Source: Cavia porcellus
Lineage: Eukaryota; Chordata; Mammalia; Rodentia; Caviidae
Length of the DNA: 64,000 nt
Assembly (NCBI RefSeq): GCF_034190915.1
Contig: NW_026947485.1
Location: 31,075,519-31,139,518, forward strand
Direction: 5' to 3'
How positions within the stretch are numbered: the stretch's first letter is position 1; the number at the start of each line of letters is the position of its first letter. The position numbers and the translations under genes were made by a program. This document shows, piece after piece, positions 46,085 through 57,980 of the stretch. The notes under the pieces are model-generated. The model was not told the DNA's origin, ran no database searches, and was given only the letters and a program-made list of their open reading frames with translations.

Positions 46085-46930
46085 GTGAAACATAAAAGAT
46101 TACGCAAATCTTGAGTGCACTGTTTGATGAGTTTTCACAAAACAAAGCCACCCATGTCGCTAGCATCCAGATCAAGACACAGAATAGTCCAGCAACCCCA
46201 AAGCTTTTGCTCTTTCCCAATCACTCCTTTCACAGCCTCAGTTTGGATCTTAAGATCCATGTGAAAAAGGCTTGATGCCTAGGTGTTCTGGGGAGGCAGC
46301 AGAAGCATTAAGAACGGGCTTAACCAGAAGTCTTTAGGTCTCTGGGGGGGGTCTCCCTCCACAGGAAGCTGTAGGACCCCTCCCCTTTTTCCACTTCCTG
46401 CATGAGGTGATGGCTGTACTCCTGCCATGATGAACAACCTCTCCCAAAGACATTGGGCTAAGTAATCGTGAACTAGAATTTCCAAAGCTGTAGAAAAGTA
46501 ACGCTTTTCTCAGGTATTTGTTATAATGATTAAAAAGTGTCTAACTCATCCGCTAAACCTATCCTGAGTTCAAACATTATAGATTCATTTTTAATTTTAT
46601 ATAAGTGTGAACATACAGTGTGTGCCGTTGCTTGCATGGTATCATTTCTAAAACACTGTGTTTGCTCTATGCACCAGTGTTTTTACACACACAAAATAGT
46701 TCTTTCCTCCTTATTGCTGTATATTATTGCGTTGCATAAATATTCCACAACTTATCTATCAAGTCTGGTATCAATGAGTTGTTTCTAGATTTTGCTCCCA
46801 TTAAAGGGTGCTGCCATATACATTTGTGTACACGTCATTTGCTACTCATGGATATAGGAGTACAACTGTTATGCTGTTGGATATATGTGTGTTTAACTTT
46901 AGTATAGAACATATATACTACAAAAAGGCT
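46085..46930 (-). mobile_element. Old L1 3' UTR, antisense
   Basis: 'tttgatgagttttcacaaaa', 'catccagatcaagacacaga', and after a less clear stretch 'ttgctgtatattattgcgtt' and 'gttgtttctagattttgctc', follow reverse-complement ancient L1 3' UTR order. The middle (46,230-46,520) is not recognised and may be inserted or highly diverged. Confidence 0.65.
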
Positions 46931-47849
46931 CTCCAATAAATGTACTGAAGTACCCTACTTTGGATTCTGGGTAAAATAATATGTAGGTAAATTTTGGGAA
47001 AATCTGAATAAAGTCTGGAGTTCAGCTAACATTAATTGGTCGTATTAGTTTCTTAGTTTTGATAAATGCACATGGTTTGTAAGATGTTAGTTTTAGGGGG
47101 AAACTAGGAAAGAGGTTATATTGCCAAGTTTTGGGGTGCAACTGTCTCCTTCCAGAGGCAGTTTCGATCTTCTTTTTGTCCTGAGCAAAGAATTGGTCAA
47201 GACAAGCACAAACCACAGAAAATTTGATTAAAGGTATATAAAGAAATATACCTTACAGTGTGCAGGTGGGCCATCTACGCAAGCGAGAACACAGTAGCAA
47301 AAGCCCACTGAGGACTGTCACTTTTGTATCACCCACTCTGCAGGCTGATGACAGGTCTAGGCTATCTTACCAAAAACATGCTTGAATCCTCATGAGAAGT
47401 CCACATGCAGGGCTTTGGGAACTGTTCTGCACATGCGTAGCAGGACCTTGTCACGTCTCCTTTACCAACCAGTTTGAGTCATTGCATATACATTTTTCTA
47501 TTCTTCTTGTTTTATTAGTACATGAGAACTCTATCTCATTTCTGCAACTTATATGTAAATCCAAAATGATTCCACATTAAAGGTTTTTTTTTTAATTGAA
47601 AGAAAAGACTTTCAGAAGACACAGCCTGTAAGAATCTCTAGATTAAGAAAAGCATTTAAGGAATTAAAATAACATTTACTTAACTTGCCTTATAAGATTT
47701 ACCTGGAATGAATTCCTGTACTCATTTCCAGAAGATTATGACTCATTAGATCTGCAGTGGGATCCAGGATGAGATTTTCAAAAAGCATTCACTTTAAAAA
47801 AAAAATAAGCATTCACTTGACCCCTGACCAGGGAAGTTTGAGAAATACC
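46931..47849. other. Unassigned sequence
   Basis: No recognised repeat or gene. Short frames at 47,022-47,216 and 47,392-47,580 only. Confidence 0.3.
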
Positions 47850-47854
47850 ATATC

Positions 47855-47985
47855 GTAATGCAGTGGGATTCACAAGGTTTCAAGAGTTAGGTAAACTTGG
47901 ATCCACAGTCCAGCTCAGTTACCACCAGTTGTGTGACTTTTCAGGCAGGTCACTTTACATCTTAGACAATTAGCAATGATTTCAA
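47855..47985 (+). mobile_element. MIR SINE fragment
   Basis: 'cttggatccacagtccagct', 'accagttgtgtgacttttca' and 'caggtcactttacatctta' follow MIR order in the sense direction. Confidence 0.6.
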
Positions 47986-48954
47986 ATTGTAGGATCCCCA
48001 AGATTTTTAAAGGAGGTACACAAAAAATATAGGGTTTAGTGTTATACACAACCCAGACACTTCACATTCTGATCTTTCCTTCTTTAGAAGGAAAAGACGA
48101 AGTTGCAAATTGTGACCATAGTTCTAAAACAAGTTGCACCAACCCCATGCACTAAAATGAACCCTAAAATAGTAAGGAAGACCATCTCTTTATCCTTTAT
48201 TTAGAGATTTTTTTCCCTTATTCTTTTTTTTTGACAGTGAGAGAGAACTTCGCCTTTCATTGTGCCAATGAGGACAGAGTCAGAGTAGGCATTTGCACAG
48301 GGTCCTGCCTGGGAGAAAGTCACAGACTGCCTGCACAGAGGCCCCCACTTGGCTGTGGCAGGCGAGCAAAGCTCTTCTGTATGTCCCCAGTTCCCAGCCA
48401 GCCACTCAGTGCAGCCTCCGGGACAGCTGGCAGGTCCGGTGAAATCCCTCCTTGGCAAAGGGCAGGAAGAATGTGGGCAATGTACGAATACTGCCTGGCA
48501 TTGTATTTCATGGAAAGCAAAAGGACAATAAAATCCTTTGTCTGCTTTTGTATCTGTATGGCCTGAAACTTCCGCCTCATTGTAATGAGAAGAGTTCTCC
48601 CTAATTTGGCAAGTTCTAAGATAATGTGCTACAAACTGCCAGTTCTCTCGCCTCTGAAGAAATAATACATTATGGTTTCGTCATCTGTGAACATCTTAGG
48701 AAATTTTTTCAAGCCCCTGAGACAATGGTCATGGAAAAGGCATTGGCTGAATGCTGAATTCGATGAGAAGTGAGGAAGGATGGAGGCCTCTTGAGATGTA
48801 GTTAGAGGGGCCTACAGCAAGGGCACATGCCAGACGGGGAAGGTCAAGGAAAACAGTGGCTCATCAGTCAGAAAAGGGGTCAGCCCTTCCCCAGTGAGGC
48901 CACTGCTCTCACTAGCTAGTATCTAGGCCTGCTGTATTTTAACTGTCATGGTAC
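47986..48954. other. Unassigned; several overlapping frames
   Basis: The GC-richer block 48,231-48,580 has frames of 60-111 codons on both strands. None matches a family I know, and their overlap suggests GC content rather than coding. Confidence 0.35.
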
Positions 48955-49168
48955 AGCCAGGAGTGGTGGTGCACACCCTTAATCCCAGGACTCTAGGAGG
49001 CTGAAGCAGGAGGATCATAAGTTTGAGCCCAGCCTGGGGAAATTTAACAAGTATGTGTATCAAAACAAGGCTAACAAAAAGACAGAAAAATGAAAAAGGG
49101 CTGGGACATAGCTCAGTGCAAAGGCCCTGCATTCAATCTCGGTGCTGCAAAACAAACAAATAAATAAA
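48955..49168 (+). mobile_element. Composite B1-ID SINE
   Basis: A B1 half ('gtggtgcacacccttaatcc', 'gagcccagcctggggaaatt') is followed at about 49,096 by an ID half ('gggctgggacatagctcag', 'gcattcaatctcggtgctgc') and an A-rich tail. This matches the organisation of rodent B1-ID dimers (B4/ID_B1 type). The ID half is shortened between A and B boxes. Confidence 0.8.
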
Positions 49169-49308
49169 TGACACAGTATAACCATTCATGGTCCTACTCT
49201 CAAATGCAACCCAAGACCAAATACCGTTAGACAGTAATATCTGAGGGCCCTTTTGCTAGTTAAAAAAAGAAAAGAAACCAGAAAACAAGCTCTTAAGACT
49301 AATCAAAG

Positions 49309-49471
49309 AGAACCCAGTGTGGTGGCACACACCTGTAATCCCAGCACTCAGGTGGCTCAGGCAGGAGGACTGTTGCAATTTTGAGACCAGCCTGGTCTAC
49401 AAAATGAGGGCAAGACAACCTGAATTTCATAGTGAGACTCTGTATCAAAACAAAAAACAACAACAAAAAGC
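49309..49471 (+). mobile_element. B1 SINE with TSD
   Basis: 'ggtggcacacacctgtaatc', 'gaccagcctggtctacaaaa' and a CAA-rich tail. It is flanked by the perfect 11-base duplication 'actaatcaaag' at 49,298-49,308 and 49,472-49,482. Confidence 0.93.
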
Positions 49472-49482
49472 ACTAATCAAAG

Positions 49483-51429
49483 CAAAAATATTTATTGGAA
49501 TAACATAAAGATACTTAATAAAGCACAAATAAAGAACAGCCAGCTTGCACAAGGGTCTAGAAGCAGAAAATAGACAGTCACCCAGAACCAAAGCAGTAAC
49601 TGACCCATCACTATGGAGCTGGACAATCTTGGTCTCGGCTTCTCTTAACAGCTGATTCATTGCTAACCTGCCCTCTCACTGACTCACATTCTGTTCAGAT
49701 GGTTGAAAGTGATGGTTCCAAATTCCACGGCTCTACCACTGCCAAACTCTAACACCAGCGTACAACGGCTGATGTTCTGACTCCTGGGAGATTCTCTTGT
49801 GCCCAGTTTGAGTCAGGAGTTGGTTGCTTCACGGGGTCATGAAGTCAGCATAATCTAGTCGTTAAGTCCTTCACGCGGGGATGGGAAAGGGAAGTAGTGA
49901 TCAGTCACAATGCATTTTAACCCTGAAAGTATCTGGGGATGGATCACAGAGTCTGCAGCTAGACTTCCTTAATGCCCTTTCTCCCTTACACACTTGGTGT
50001 TCATTCTGGAGAAGAAATATCAACAAACTCTTCCAGGTCTAAGTCTGGAATGGAGGTGAGCTGAGACACTTATGCCCCCAAAGCATCTTTCTGGTGCACC
50101 ATTCATGGGCAGGAGGCACAAGCCGGAGAGGCCATAAACTGCTACACAAAGAAAGAAAGATAGTTTGGAAATGTTAGGAACGAAAAGGGATCTGATAGCA
50201 GGAAAGCTGGTTCCAATTAACCAGACAATGCAAGCCTTGACGTTCCTGATGGATGTCAGTAGTTAAGCATTAGCTGGACTTTCTGAGGTTACACCTCCCA
50301 TTCAAACTCTGCTCTGGATGGCAACCTGAAACCCAAGGCCACGGGCTCCAAGCATCTTTGAATCCTGTGGATTACTGCGGTGGCCTTGAGCGGCCCTGCC
50401 AGCTGCTTCCTCCCTGGGTACCATTACCCAGAAGCCAGGTGTGCTCTGGGGACACAATACCAAATAATTAACAGAAAATGTTCTTGGCTGTGTCTCAGGC
50501 ATATTCTTTTATGACAAGAACAAAGGGTTAGTTGATGCACTAATTTTTGGTGGGGAACACTGTGGCATCTATAATTAAATGAATGCTTAGGATTTTTGTT
50601 TGTTTGTTTTTCAATTTCCCCATTATAATGTCAGTTTGGATAACTCCAGACCTCATGTTTCCTAATTTATTATTGCTTGCTATGGTCCTCTGGGACCTAG
50701 TAATTGAATTTTACTGGCATCATTATCACATCCACCAATAAGCTCATCTTCCCGAACTAAATCAGTCAAAGCCTGGCCCACAGCACACCACAGGAGAGGT
50801 GCCCAGGCTGAAAGCCCATCCCAGCAAAGAAACCAGTGTGTTTCTCTGGCCAGCAACACTGTCAATCTGTCACTTGGCCAGGTACAAATGAGGCTGTGCC
50901 TCATCAGGGTTAACCATGAGCTAAGAGACATACAGGGACACTTGAAGAAGAGAGAAGAAAAATATGAATTTCCAAAGGGATTGCCCTTCAAATGACCAGA
51001 CTGTAATTCCATTGCTGGCAAAAAAAAAAAAAAAAAATAGATGACCTTCTGGGATACAAAAATCTACATACTTGGTTAACAACCAAGAAATTCCATGATG
51101 AGATGTTGAAATTCCATCTAAAAAAGGCATGTAGACAGGCTACATCCTCTTTTCTTACACCCAAAACAGGAAAATAAAAATCACAGTTTTAGGTGCATTT
51201 TAGAATGATAGGAACACAAAGAGACCATCTAAATCCAATGTCCTCATTTTACTCAGGAGGCCAAAATGATTAATATCTCAGTGTGATATTAAAGATTAAA
51301 AGAAAAACAATCTACATTCCTTAAAGATTAACATCCAAATATGGAATGCATAGGATTTGCCTCCCGTGAGGGCTAGGGAAGTCTTTGAAATATGAGCTGT
51401 GATTACTTCACCTAGAAAGTGAGAACATA
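49483..51429. other. Unassigned sequence
   Basis: About 1.9 kb with no named repeat apart from an A-run near 51,019-51,037. Minus-strand frames of 113 and 69 codons (50,680-51,130) carry no known motif. Confidence 0.3.
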
Positions 51430-51477
51430 AGTTGAGTATCTTGAAGTGCTTGGGATCAGAAATATTTTGGATTTTAT

Positions 51478-51525
<48 letters not shown>

Positions 51526-51720
51526 AATGTTTTTGTATATATAATGAGATGTCCGTCTAAACACAAAATTCACTTATGTTTCATATAAACCTTATGCATA
51601 GAGCCTGAAGGTCATTATAGAATATTTTCCACGTTCCTAATGCCAACCTGTCACGTGAAGTCAGGTGAGGACGTTTCCACTGGTACTGTCACGTTGCTGT
51701 TCAAGATGTTTTAGATGTTA
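51430..51720. mobile_element. DNA-transposon-type repeat remnant
   Basis: 'agttgagtatcttgaagtgc' and 'ttgggatcagaaatattttg' start the element. Beyond the TA tract come 'cataatgagatgtccgtct'-like sequence, 'cttatgtttcatataaacct' and 'catagagcctgaaggtcatt', all matching in order a common mammalian Tc1/mariner-type repeat. The family name is not assigned. Confidence 0.6.
51485..51523. repeat. (TA)n microsatellite
   Basis: About 19 uninterrupted TA units inside the DNA-transposon remnant. Confidence 0.97.
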
Positions 51721-52322
51721 GATTTTTACATTAGCAATGATCAATCTACAATAATATTATTGGCTTCTGTGAGAACTGAGATAATATGTACAAGTGCCTA
51801 TCAAAGATCATCAACCAACATTCCATCTCAGTATTCACTAAAGAAATAGAAAATGTATTTTGAAAACATTGTACTATTAGGAAGGGAAGAAGCTGAAAGA
51901 ACAGGACTTTTTAGGGGACTGCTTCTTTCTGAGCCCCAAAATGTTAGGGACCCCAGGAAAGCCCTTGGGGTGAATGCTCCCATATTTCTGAAGGCTTAAG
52001 ATCAAGGGCTTTGAGTGATTTTGCCTGGGCAAGTGAAATTCACATACCACAAGGAGTGTGCAAAAGTTTCGAGACTTAAATCCTCTTTGAATCCTAAATA
52101 GTATTTCAACTGAGATGCTATCGGTCTTCAAAAGGATGACTATTTTGATGGGCAAGGCAAGAGCCTTCCATTGCATCTCACAAGCTTTACTCTTCCACAC
52201 CCCAGTTCTTCATCAAAAAACATCAGTTGCTCCACCATTTCCTCTGTTGTTCTGCCTCTCTCTGTTCAATTACTAGTCAAGAAAATGTTCCCAACTGAGT
52301 CAACTGTGCAAGGATTGAATGC
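51721..52322. other. Unassigned sequence
   Basis: A 107-codon minus-strand frame (51,877-52,200) has no recognisable domain. No repeat found. Confidence 0.3.
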
Positions 52323-52765
52323 TGTAATGAGTTAATTGTGTCCACCCCCAATTCATTAAAATTCTAACCCCCCAGTACCTTACTATGTGAACTTACATGG
52401 AAATAGGATTGCTGTGGATGTAATTACTTACCGTGGGGTCATACTAGAGTAGGGTGCCTGGTTACTCTAAAAAGCAGAAAATTTGGACACAGACACACAA
52501 ACGGGAAAGACATACTGGGAACATGAAGGTGGAGATCAGGGTGATGCGTTAATAGGCCAAGGACTTCTAAAGACCGTGAGCAAACCACAGGAAGGCAGGG
52601 GAGGAGAGGAGACAGTGAGAAAGATCAGCAAAGCCTCAGAATGAATGCACCCTGCCACACCTAGATCTTGGACTCTCAGCCCCCAGAGCTGTGAGACAGA
52701 ACATTTCTGCTATGCAAGCCATGTAGTTTGTGGTTCTTTGCTATGACGGCCCTAGCAACCTCATT
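52323..52765 (+). mobile_element. MLT1 LTR (ERVL-MaLR), near full length
   Basis: Starts 'tgtaatgagttaattgtgtc' and continues with 'ttctaaccccccagtacctt', 'acatggaaataggattgctg', 'aatttggacacagacacac', 'gatcttggactctcagcccc', 'gagctgtgagacagaac' and 'tttgctatgacggccctagc', in consensus order over about 440 bases. It is the best-preserved ancient LTR in the window; no internal region adjoins. Confidence 0.85.
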
Positions 52766-53689
52766 CAAATGGTAACCCCTTCTTCAGTGGCCCCTGCCCT
52801 CGTACTGGGACCATGCACGCTGAGCACTGTCCCCATTCTGGCTTCTGAGCCATTCTGCTTCACTATCACCATGCAGCTCAGTGATCTGTGGACTCAAATC
52901 CCAGTGCTGGTCTGTAAACTCCAGGCCAGAAAGCAGTCAGCACCATACAGGGTAGAGTAGGGGGAGGCAGCCCGCTACTACCCAGGGTCACAGCCTTAAC
53001 CTCTGGCCTCCCATAATCAGACAGCAGAGTCCGAGAGATGATAACGCGGATTGTCCATATTTTGAAGCCTTGCTCCACTGCCTTATAAGGAAAAACTATG
53101 CCCCTCAAAGTCTTACAGACTGGAGTATCTTATTATGAATCTGGGCCTTCAGATCAGAGCCAATGTCATTTTCTCTCTGCAGTAAAAATAGAGGGAAATT
53201 AAAAGAGGAAAGAACATATAAGACACCAAACATTCTCTCTGTCCCTTTGTGTTTCTCTTGTCTTTCTGTTTCTTTCTCAGTATCTATCACTCTGTTCCTC
53301 CCCACCCACCCACATGTACACATGTGGCACACATCTCTACAGACAAACTCTTTTCTGCTAAAATAGAGCCTCTTTTCTTGCTGTGCGTTCACGAGAATAG
53401 AGATATCGGTTTCTGTCCCCTGTGGTAATGATGATAAATATGCCAAGGTCACCAGCCTCATCAGGCATTGAGACCGCTCACTCTGTCAACTACAGATAAT
53501 CACTTACCTGGTGAGACTAGTTGCTATCCTTCAATTCATGCCTGCAGTGTGACTGAAATGTCCCTTATCTCACAGAAACACTTGTCTTTCTGGTGCAAGA
53601 AGAAATTCATAAATTATTGGCAGGACTTGAATTTTTTTAATTGCCTCAGTCATTTTGTGGGGGAAGAAGTAACTAAAGAATGAGAACTA

Positions 53690-53690
<1 letters not shown>
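52766..53690. other. Unassigned sequence
   Basis: A 118-codon minus-strand frame (53,105-53,461) includes a pyrimidine-rich tract on the plus strand and shows no known motif. No repeat recognised. Confidence 0.3.

Positions 53691-53691
<1 letters not shown>

Positions 53692-53735
<44 letters not shown>
53692..53735. repeat. (TA)n microsatellite
   Basis: About 22 uninterrupted TA units. Confidence 0.97.
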
Positions 53736-53737
<2 letters not shown>

Positions 53738-53864
53738 ACATCTTGTTATATTTTCTAGGAAGCAAAAACTTCAGTAGGTTTAAATGATCAATAAAAATTC
53801 CTCCTACTATAACTTCCTTCCTAATGGAAATAAGGCTTTACAAAATTTATTTTTAATTCTACAA

Positions 53865-53925
53865 GCATTTATTTAGAACCTACTATGTGAAAAATACCAG
53901 GATAGGTGATGAGACTAACATAAAT
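53865..53925. mobile_element. L2-like fragment
   Basis: 'caagcatttatttagaacct' and 'actatgtgaaaaataccagg' match the conserved L2-type 'catttattgag..cctactatgtg' block. Confidence 0.5.
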
Positions 53926-54395
53926 ACGACATAGTAATCTCAGATTTATTCTAAACAATTTGAAGTCTACAAATAGTGCACAAAGGGAATGCATATTGTT
54001 TTCCAAATGCTCACTTTTTTGAGAACTCTGTATTGTTCCTTAAAGATAGAAAAGGTCAAATTGAACTTCTACTCTTTGTGGAATGTACCATCTTCCAGCA
54101 TCTGTCACTTATCAGCCACGACTATGTAAATGTGTGTGTGGGTGGAATTACAGCCATCAAATCACTTTCCCCAACACATGAATATAAATCACCCATGTGA
54201 ACTGTGTCTGGCATGTGTGTCTCAGTGGGAAAAGACTGAACTGCTTTGCAACTCTTGACAATAGGCCGGTACTGGGGAACCCTTTGCTGCCAGGCACCAT
54301 GGAGGCATAATGAGAAATTCAAGAGGGAAGTCTTGAGCTCACAGACAAGGGAAAGAACTGACCTTTTACTGTATAACAATATGAAAATTAAAAAT
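53926..54395. other. Unassigned sequence
   Basis: Short frames on both strands (53,976-54,379) without features. No repeat recognised. Confidence 0.3.
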
Positions 54396-54405
54396 TTAAC
54401 ACTGG

Positions 54406-54481
54406 GAGCTCGGGAATTAGCTCAGCGGCATAAGCGCATGGTATTGAGTTCAATCCCCGGTATCGATTAAAAAAAAAAAAA
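54406..54481 (+). mobile_element. ID-like SINE with internal deletion
   Basis: 'gaattagctcagcggcataa' passes directly to 'gcgcatggtattgagttcaa'. About 15 bases of the usual anticodon-arm region are missing, while A box, B box and A tail remain. The duplication 'ttaacactgg' is at 54,396-54,405 and 54,483-54,492. Confidence 0.93.
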
Positions 54482-54689
54482 ATTAACACTGGATATTACC
54501 CTCCAACTATGACACAAATTAAGAAAATAAGTAGAAAACAAAGGTCAAACGAGTTCAAACTAAAGCATTATTTTTAAAGTACTGAATAGGGGAACAGAAA
54601 TTTTTCATGGTGAATTGCAAGACAAGGCTCAGGTGTTTTATCAGTCATGACATGGACACACGAGATGGCAAGCGTCACGATTGATGGCA

Positions 54690-55010
54690 ACAATTCTGGA
54701 AAGCCTGGTTTCAAATCCAACTCCAGAATTTCCACAGGACTCAGAGACATTTGTCAAGATACATAACTGCCCTGTGCTTCAGCATAATCTTTTTTTGCAC
54801 TGGGGATCAAACTCATGACCTTGTGCTTGCCAGGCAAGCACTTATGACACTGAGCTAACTCCCCAGCCCACAGGGTGATCTCTATACTGAGATCATAACA
54901 GTGCCTACCTCAGAGGGCAGGTACTGTGAGGACTGAGTGAGTAGCACATGGATGGCTCTTAAAATAGTACCTCACACAAAACATATGCTTATAAAAGTCC
55001 ATTAAATAAA
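54690..55010 (+). mobile_element. MIR SINE split by an ID SINE
   Basis: The left part reads 'ggtttcaaatccaactccag' and 'cataactgccctgtgcttca'. After the ID insertion the right part continues 'ataacagtgcctacctcaga', 'actgtgaggactgagtgagt' and 'cttataaaagtccattaaat'. Together they make a nearly complete MIR in sense orientation. Confidence 0.8.
54787..54868 (-). mobile_element. ID-like SINE, antisense, inside MIR
   Basis: 'cactggggatcaaactcatg', 'cttgtgcttgccaggcaagc' and 'acactgagctaactccccag'. It belongs to the 'ctggcaagcacaagg' subtype when read on the minus strand. Confidence 0.9.
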
Positions 55011-55835
55011 AGCAATACCTTACACCTCAGCTGTGCTTGATTTGTCTTATGTAAGTGAAGTAGTACTTACATAGAAACCAAGATTAAAAATCTCACATAG
55101 ATTCTCCCTTCTATAAAATGTGTCATATTGTCCATTAATGATGCTCTTGATGTAGGCAATATTAAAATTATACATTTTTTGTTTTCTTTATGATTGTGGG
55201 CTCTCTTGTCTAAAACTTTGAGATTTGTTGATATATAAATATAGGTGTTTTTCACAATCCTTGCTTTGTGAATTATTCCAGGGGCTCCCTTCTCCAACCA
55301 GTTTTGGTTTCAAGTGGAGAATATCTTTAAAATGTACTATGTGCAATAGAAATTCATTGCGTTTTGTGAGACAAGGCTTGTCCCTAAATACATGTAATTT
55401 TAGAAAGATGTGTAAGTGAATTTTCATGCTAAAATATTTGACAATGTTCTCAAGTTGACACTACAATGTTCAACCAAAGAACTTTCAAAAACACACAATT
55501 CTTTACTTCCCTCCGTTGAACTTTTTCATATGTATAATCTGATTTATAGAGCTATTGATTACAAATGTAATCTGACATAAATTTGGTTTGCAAAACCCCC
55601 CTCATGTTTTATATAATTCTAGGAAGAAGAATTAGGGAAGAAAGATAACATACTCTTGGATATCAATCTGTGCTTACTAGTAAAACTATTACCATATTTA
55701 ATAATTTAATTTAATAACATCATTTCATGTGTACAAACCCTTCAAAATCACAGTCCATAAATTCAAGAAAATATCTTCTTTTCTGAAGATATTAAATGCC
55801 ACTAAAAAGCTATTAAAAATTAAAGTTATGATCAG
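55011..55835. other. Unassigned AT-rich sequence
   Basis: Leads into the L1. Overlapping frames at 55,067-55,427 on both strands are not recognisable. The L1 5' boundary is uncertain and could lie within the last 100 bases. Confidence 0.35.
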
Positions 55836-56110
55836 GAATCTGAAAACAGCAGAGGTATATGTCTTATTTTTAAGTGACGTGGACTACAAGCTAAAACTTA
55901 TCAGAAGAGGCAAAGAAGGTCACCATATATTAGTTAAAGGACCAACTCATCAGGAACAGATAACAATCATTAACACATATGCATTGAACACCCAACATAC
56001 ACCAAGTATCACTGGACATAAAAGATCAAGTAAACATGAATATAATTATAATGTGAGATTGCAGTAGCCCACTGTCACAAATGGACAGCTCAACTAGACA
56101 AAAAATAATG

Positions 56111-56151
56111 AAGTATTTTGTCTCAGCGACAAGTAAGAAGTAATTAAGACA
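56111..56151 (+). mobile_element. LTR 3'-terminal remnant inside L1 ORF2
   Basis: 'tattttgtctcagcgacaag' differs by one base from the end of the LTR at 24,249-24,645, and the following 'taattaagaca' matches another LTR end at 40,535-40,547. It replaces the end of the L1 endonuclease domain, where coding order skips forward by roughly a hundred codons. Confidence 0.55.
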
Positions 56152-57895
56152 ATGGGTTACAGAAGATATCAAAGAAAAAATAAGACACTTTCTGGAACTA
56201 GCCAATAATCCCAATACAACATACCATAACTTGTGGGACATAATGAAATTAATCCCAAGAGAAAAATTTATAGGTATGAATGAAGACATCACAAATACAG
56301 AGTACAGTTAAATAACCTAATGATGCAGCTTGACACCTAGAAAAATAAGAACAATCCACACTCAAAGTTAGTACAAGGAAGGAAATTATAAAGCAGAAAT
56401 CAATGAAATTGAAACTAAAAATACATAGAGCAAATGAATCAAAGAGCTGGTTCTTCAAAAGAATAAACAAAATAAACAACTTATCCAATCTTACCAAACC
56501 AAAACAAACAAACAGAAACCAAAACAGAAAGGCCCAAATAAATACAACTAGAAATGTAAAAATAAAAATCACCAGGGACACTGTCAAAATCCAGAAGATG
56601 ATTAGCAATTACTTCCCTAAACTGTGTGTCAATGAACTGGAGAATTTAAAAGAAATCGATACATTCCTAGAGAAATATGAACTACCAAAATTGAAACAAG
56701 GAGACATGAAGAGCCTAAATAACCCAACAGGAAATGAAATTGAAGGAGTAATAAAAAACCAACTAAGAAAAATCCAGGTCCAGATAGATTTTTACTGAAT
56801 TCTGCAAAAACTTCAGGGAATTTCTAATACCAATCGTTACCAAGCTGTTTAAGGAAACTGAAAGGGAAAGAGAATTCCAGAAATCATTCCTGGAAGCTAG
56901 TATTACCTTGATTCCAAAACCAAAGATCCAATCAAAAACAGAACTAACTATAGGCCAACCTCTTTAATGAATATATGATAGATGCAAAAATTCCCAGCAA
57001 AATACTGGCAAATGGGATGTAATAAATCTTCAAAAAGATCATATACCATGACCAAGGGAGCTTCATTCCAGGGATGCAAGGATGGTTCAATGTACACAAA
57101 TCAATAAACGTAATATATCACATAAAAAGAAGTAAGGGTAAGAATCACATGATCATCTCAACAGAGTCAGAAAAAGCCTTTTATAAAAATCCAACCTCCA
57201 CTTATGATAAAAACAACAAAAATAAATAAAACAACAAAAAAGTACTGAAGAAAATAGGTATAGAAGGACCTTATCTCAGTCTGGTAAAAGCCATTTATGA
57301 TTAACCTACTGTCAGCATTACATTAAATGGGCAAAAACTGAAAGCTCTTCTTCTAAAATCAGGAATAAGACAAGGATATCAACTAGCAACATGCCTTTTC
57401 AATATACATGGAAACATTAGCAAGGGCAATTAGACAAGAAAAACAAGTAAGAGGGATATGTATAGGAAAGGAAGAAGTCAAAGTATCATTATTTGCAGAT
57501 AGTATGATCCTCTATATAGAAGACTCCAAAAAGACCCACTAAAAGACTCCTAGAATTAATAACTAAATGCAGCAATATGTCAAGATATAAAATCAATGCA
57601 CAAAAATTAATAGCATTTCTATACATCAATCATGAACTCATTGAAAAATAAATTAGGAAAAATTATCATTCAAAATAGCAAGAAAAATACAATACTTAAG
57701 GAATTAATGTGAGTAAGGAAGTAGAAGACCTCTACAATAAAATCTGTAATAGTCTAAAATGAAACTACAGTCCATCAGCAAATAGAAGACAGCGTGTTTC
57801 TGGGTGGGCAAAACCAATACAGTTTAAATGGCCGTGCTTTCAAAAGTAATACACAAATTTAATGTAACCCCAGTCAAAATATCAACATCATTCTT

Positions 57896-57980
57896 TTTTT
57901 TTAATCGGTACCAGGAATCGAACTCACGACTGCCTGCTTGCAAGGCAGGTGGTTATGCCGGTGAGCTAAATCCCCAGCCC
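57896..57980 (-). mobile_element. ID-like SINE nested in L1
   Basis: T-run, 'aatcggtaccaggaatcgaa', 'ctgcttgcaaggcaggtggt' and 'gtgagctaaatccccagccc'. The duplication 'atcaacatcattctt' (57,881-57,895) and 'atcaacgtcattctt' (57,981-57,995) has one mismatch in 15. Confidence 0.97.

Noticed and set aside
54657..54669. CTCF-like motif 'acacgagatggca'
   Set aside because: Two mismatches at informative positions and no supporting context.
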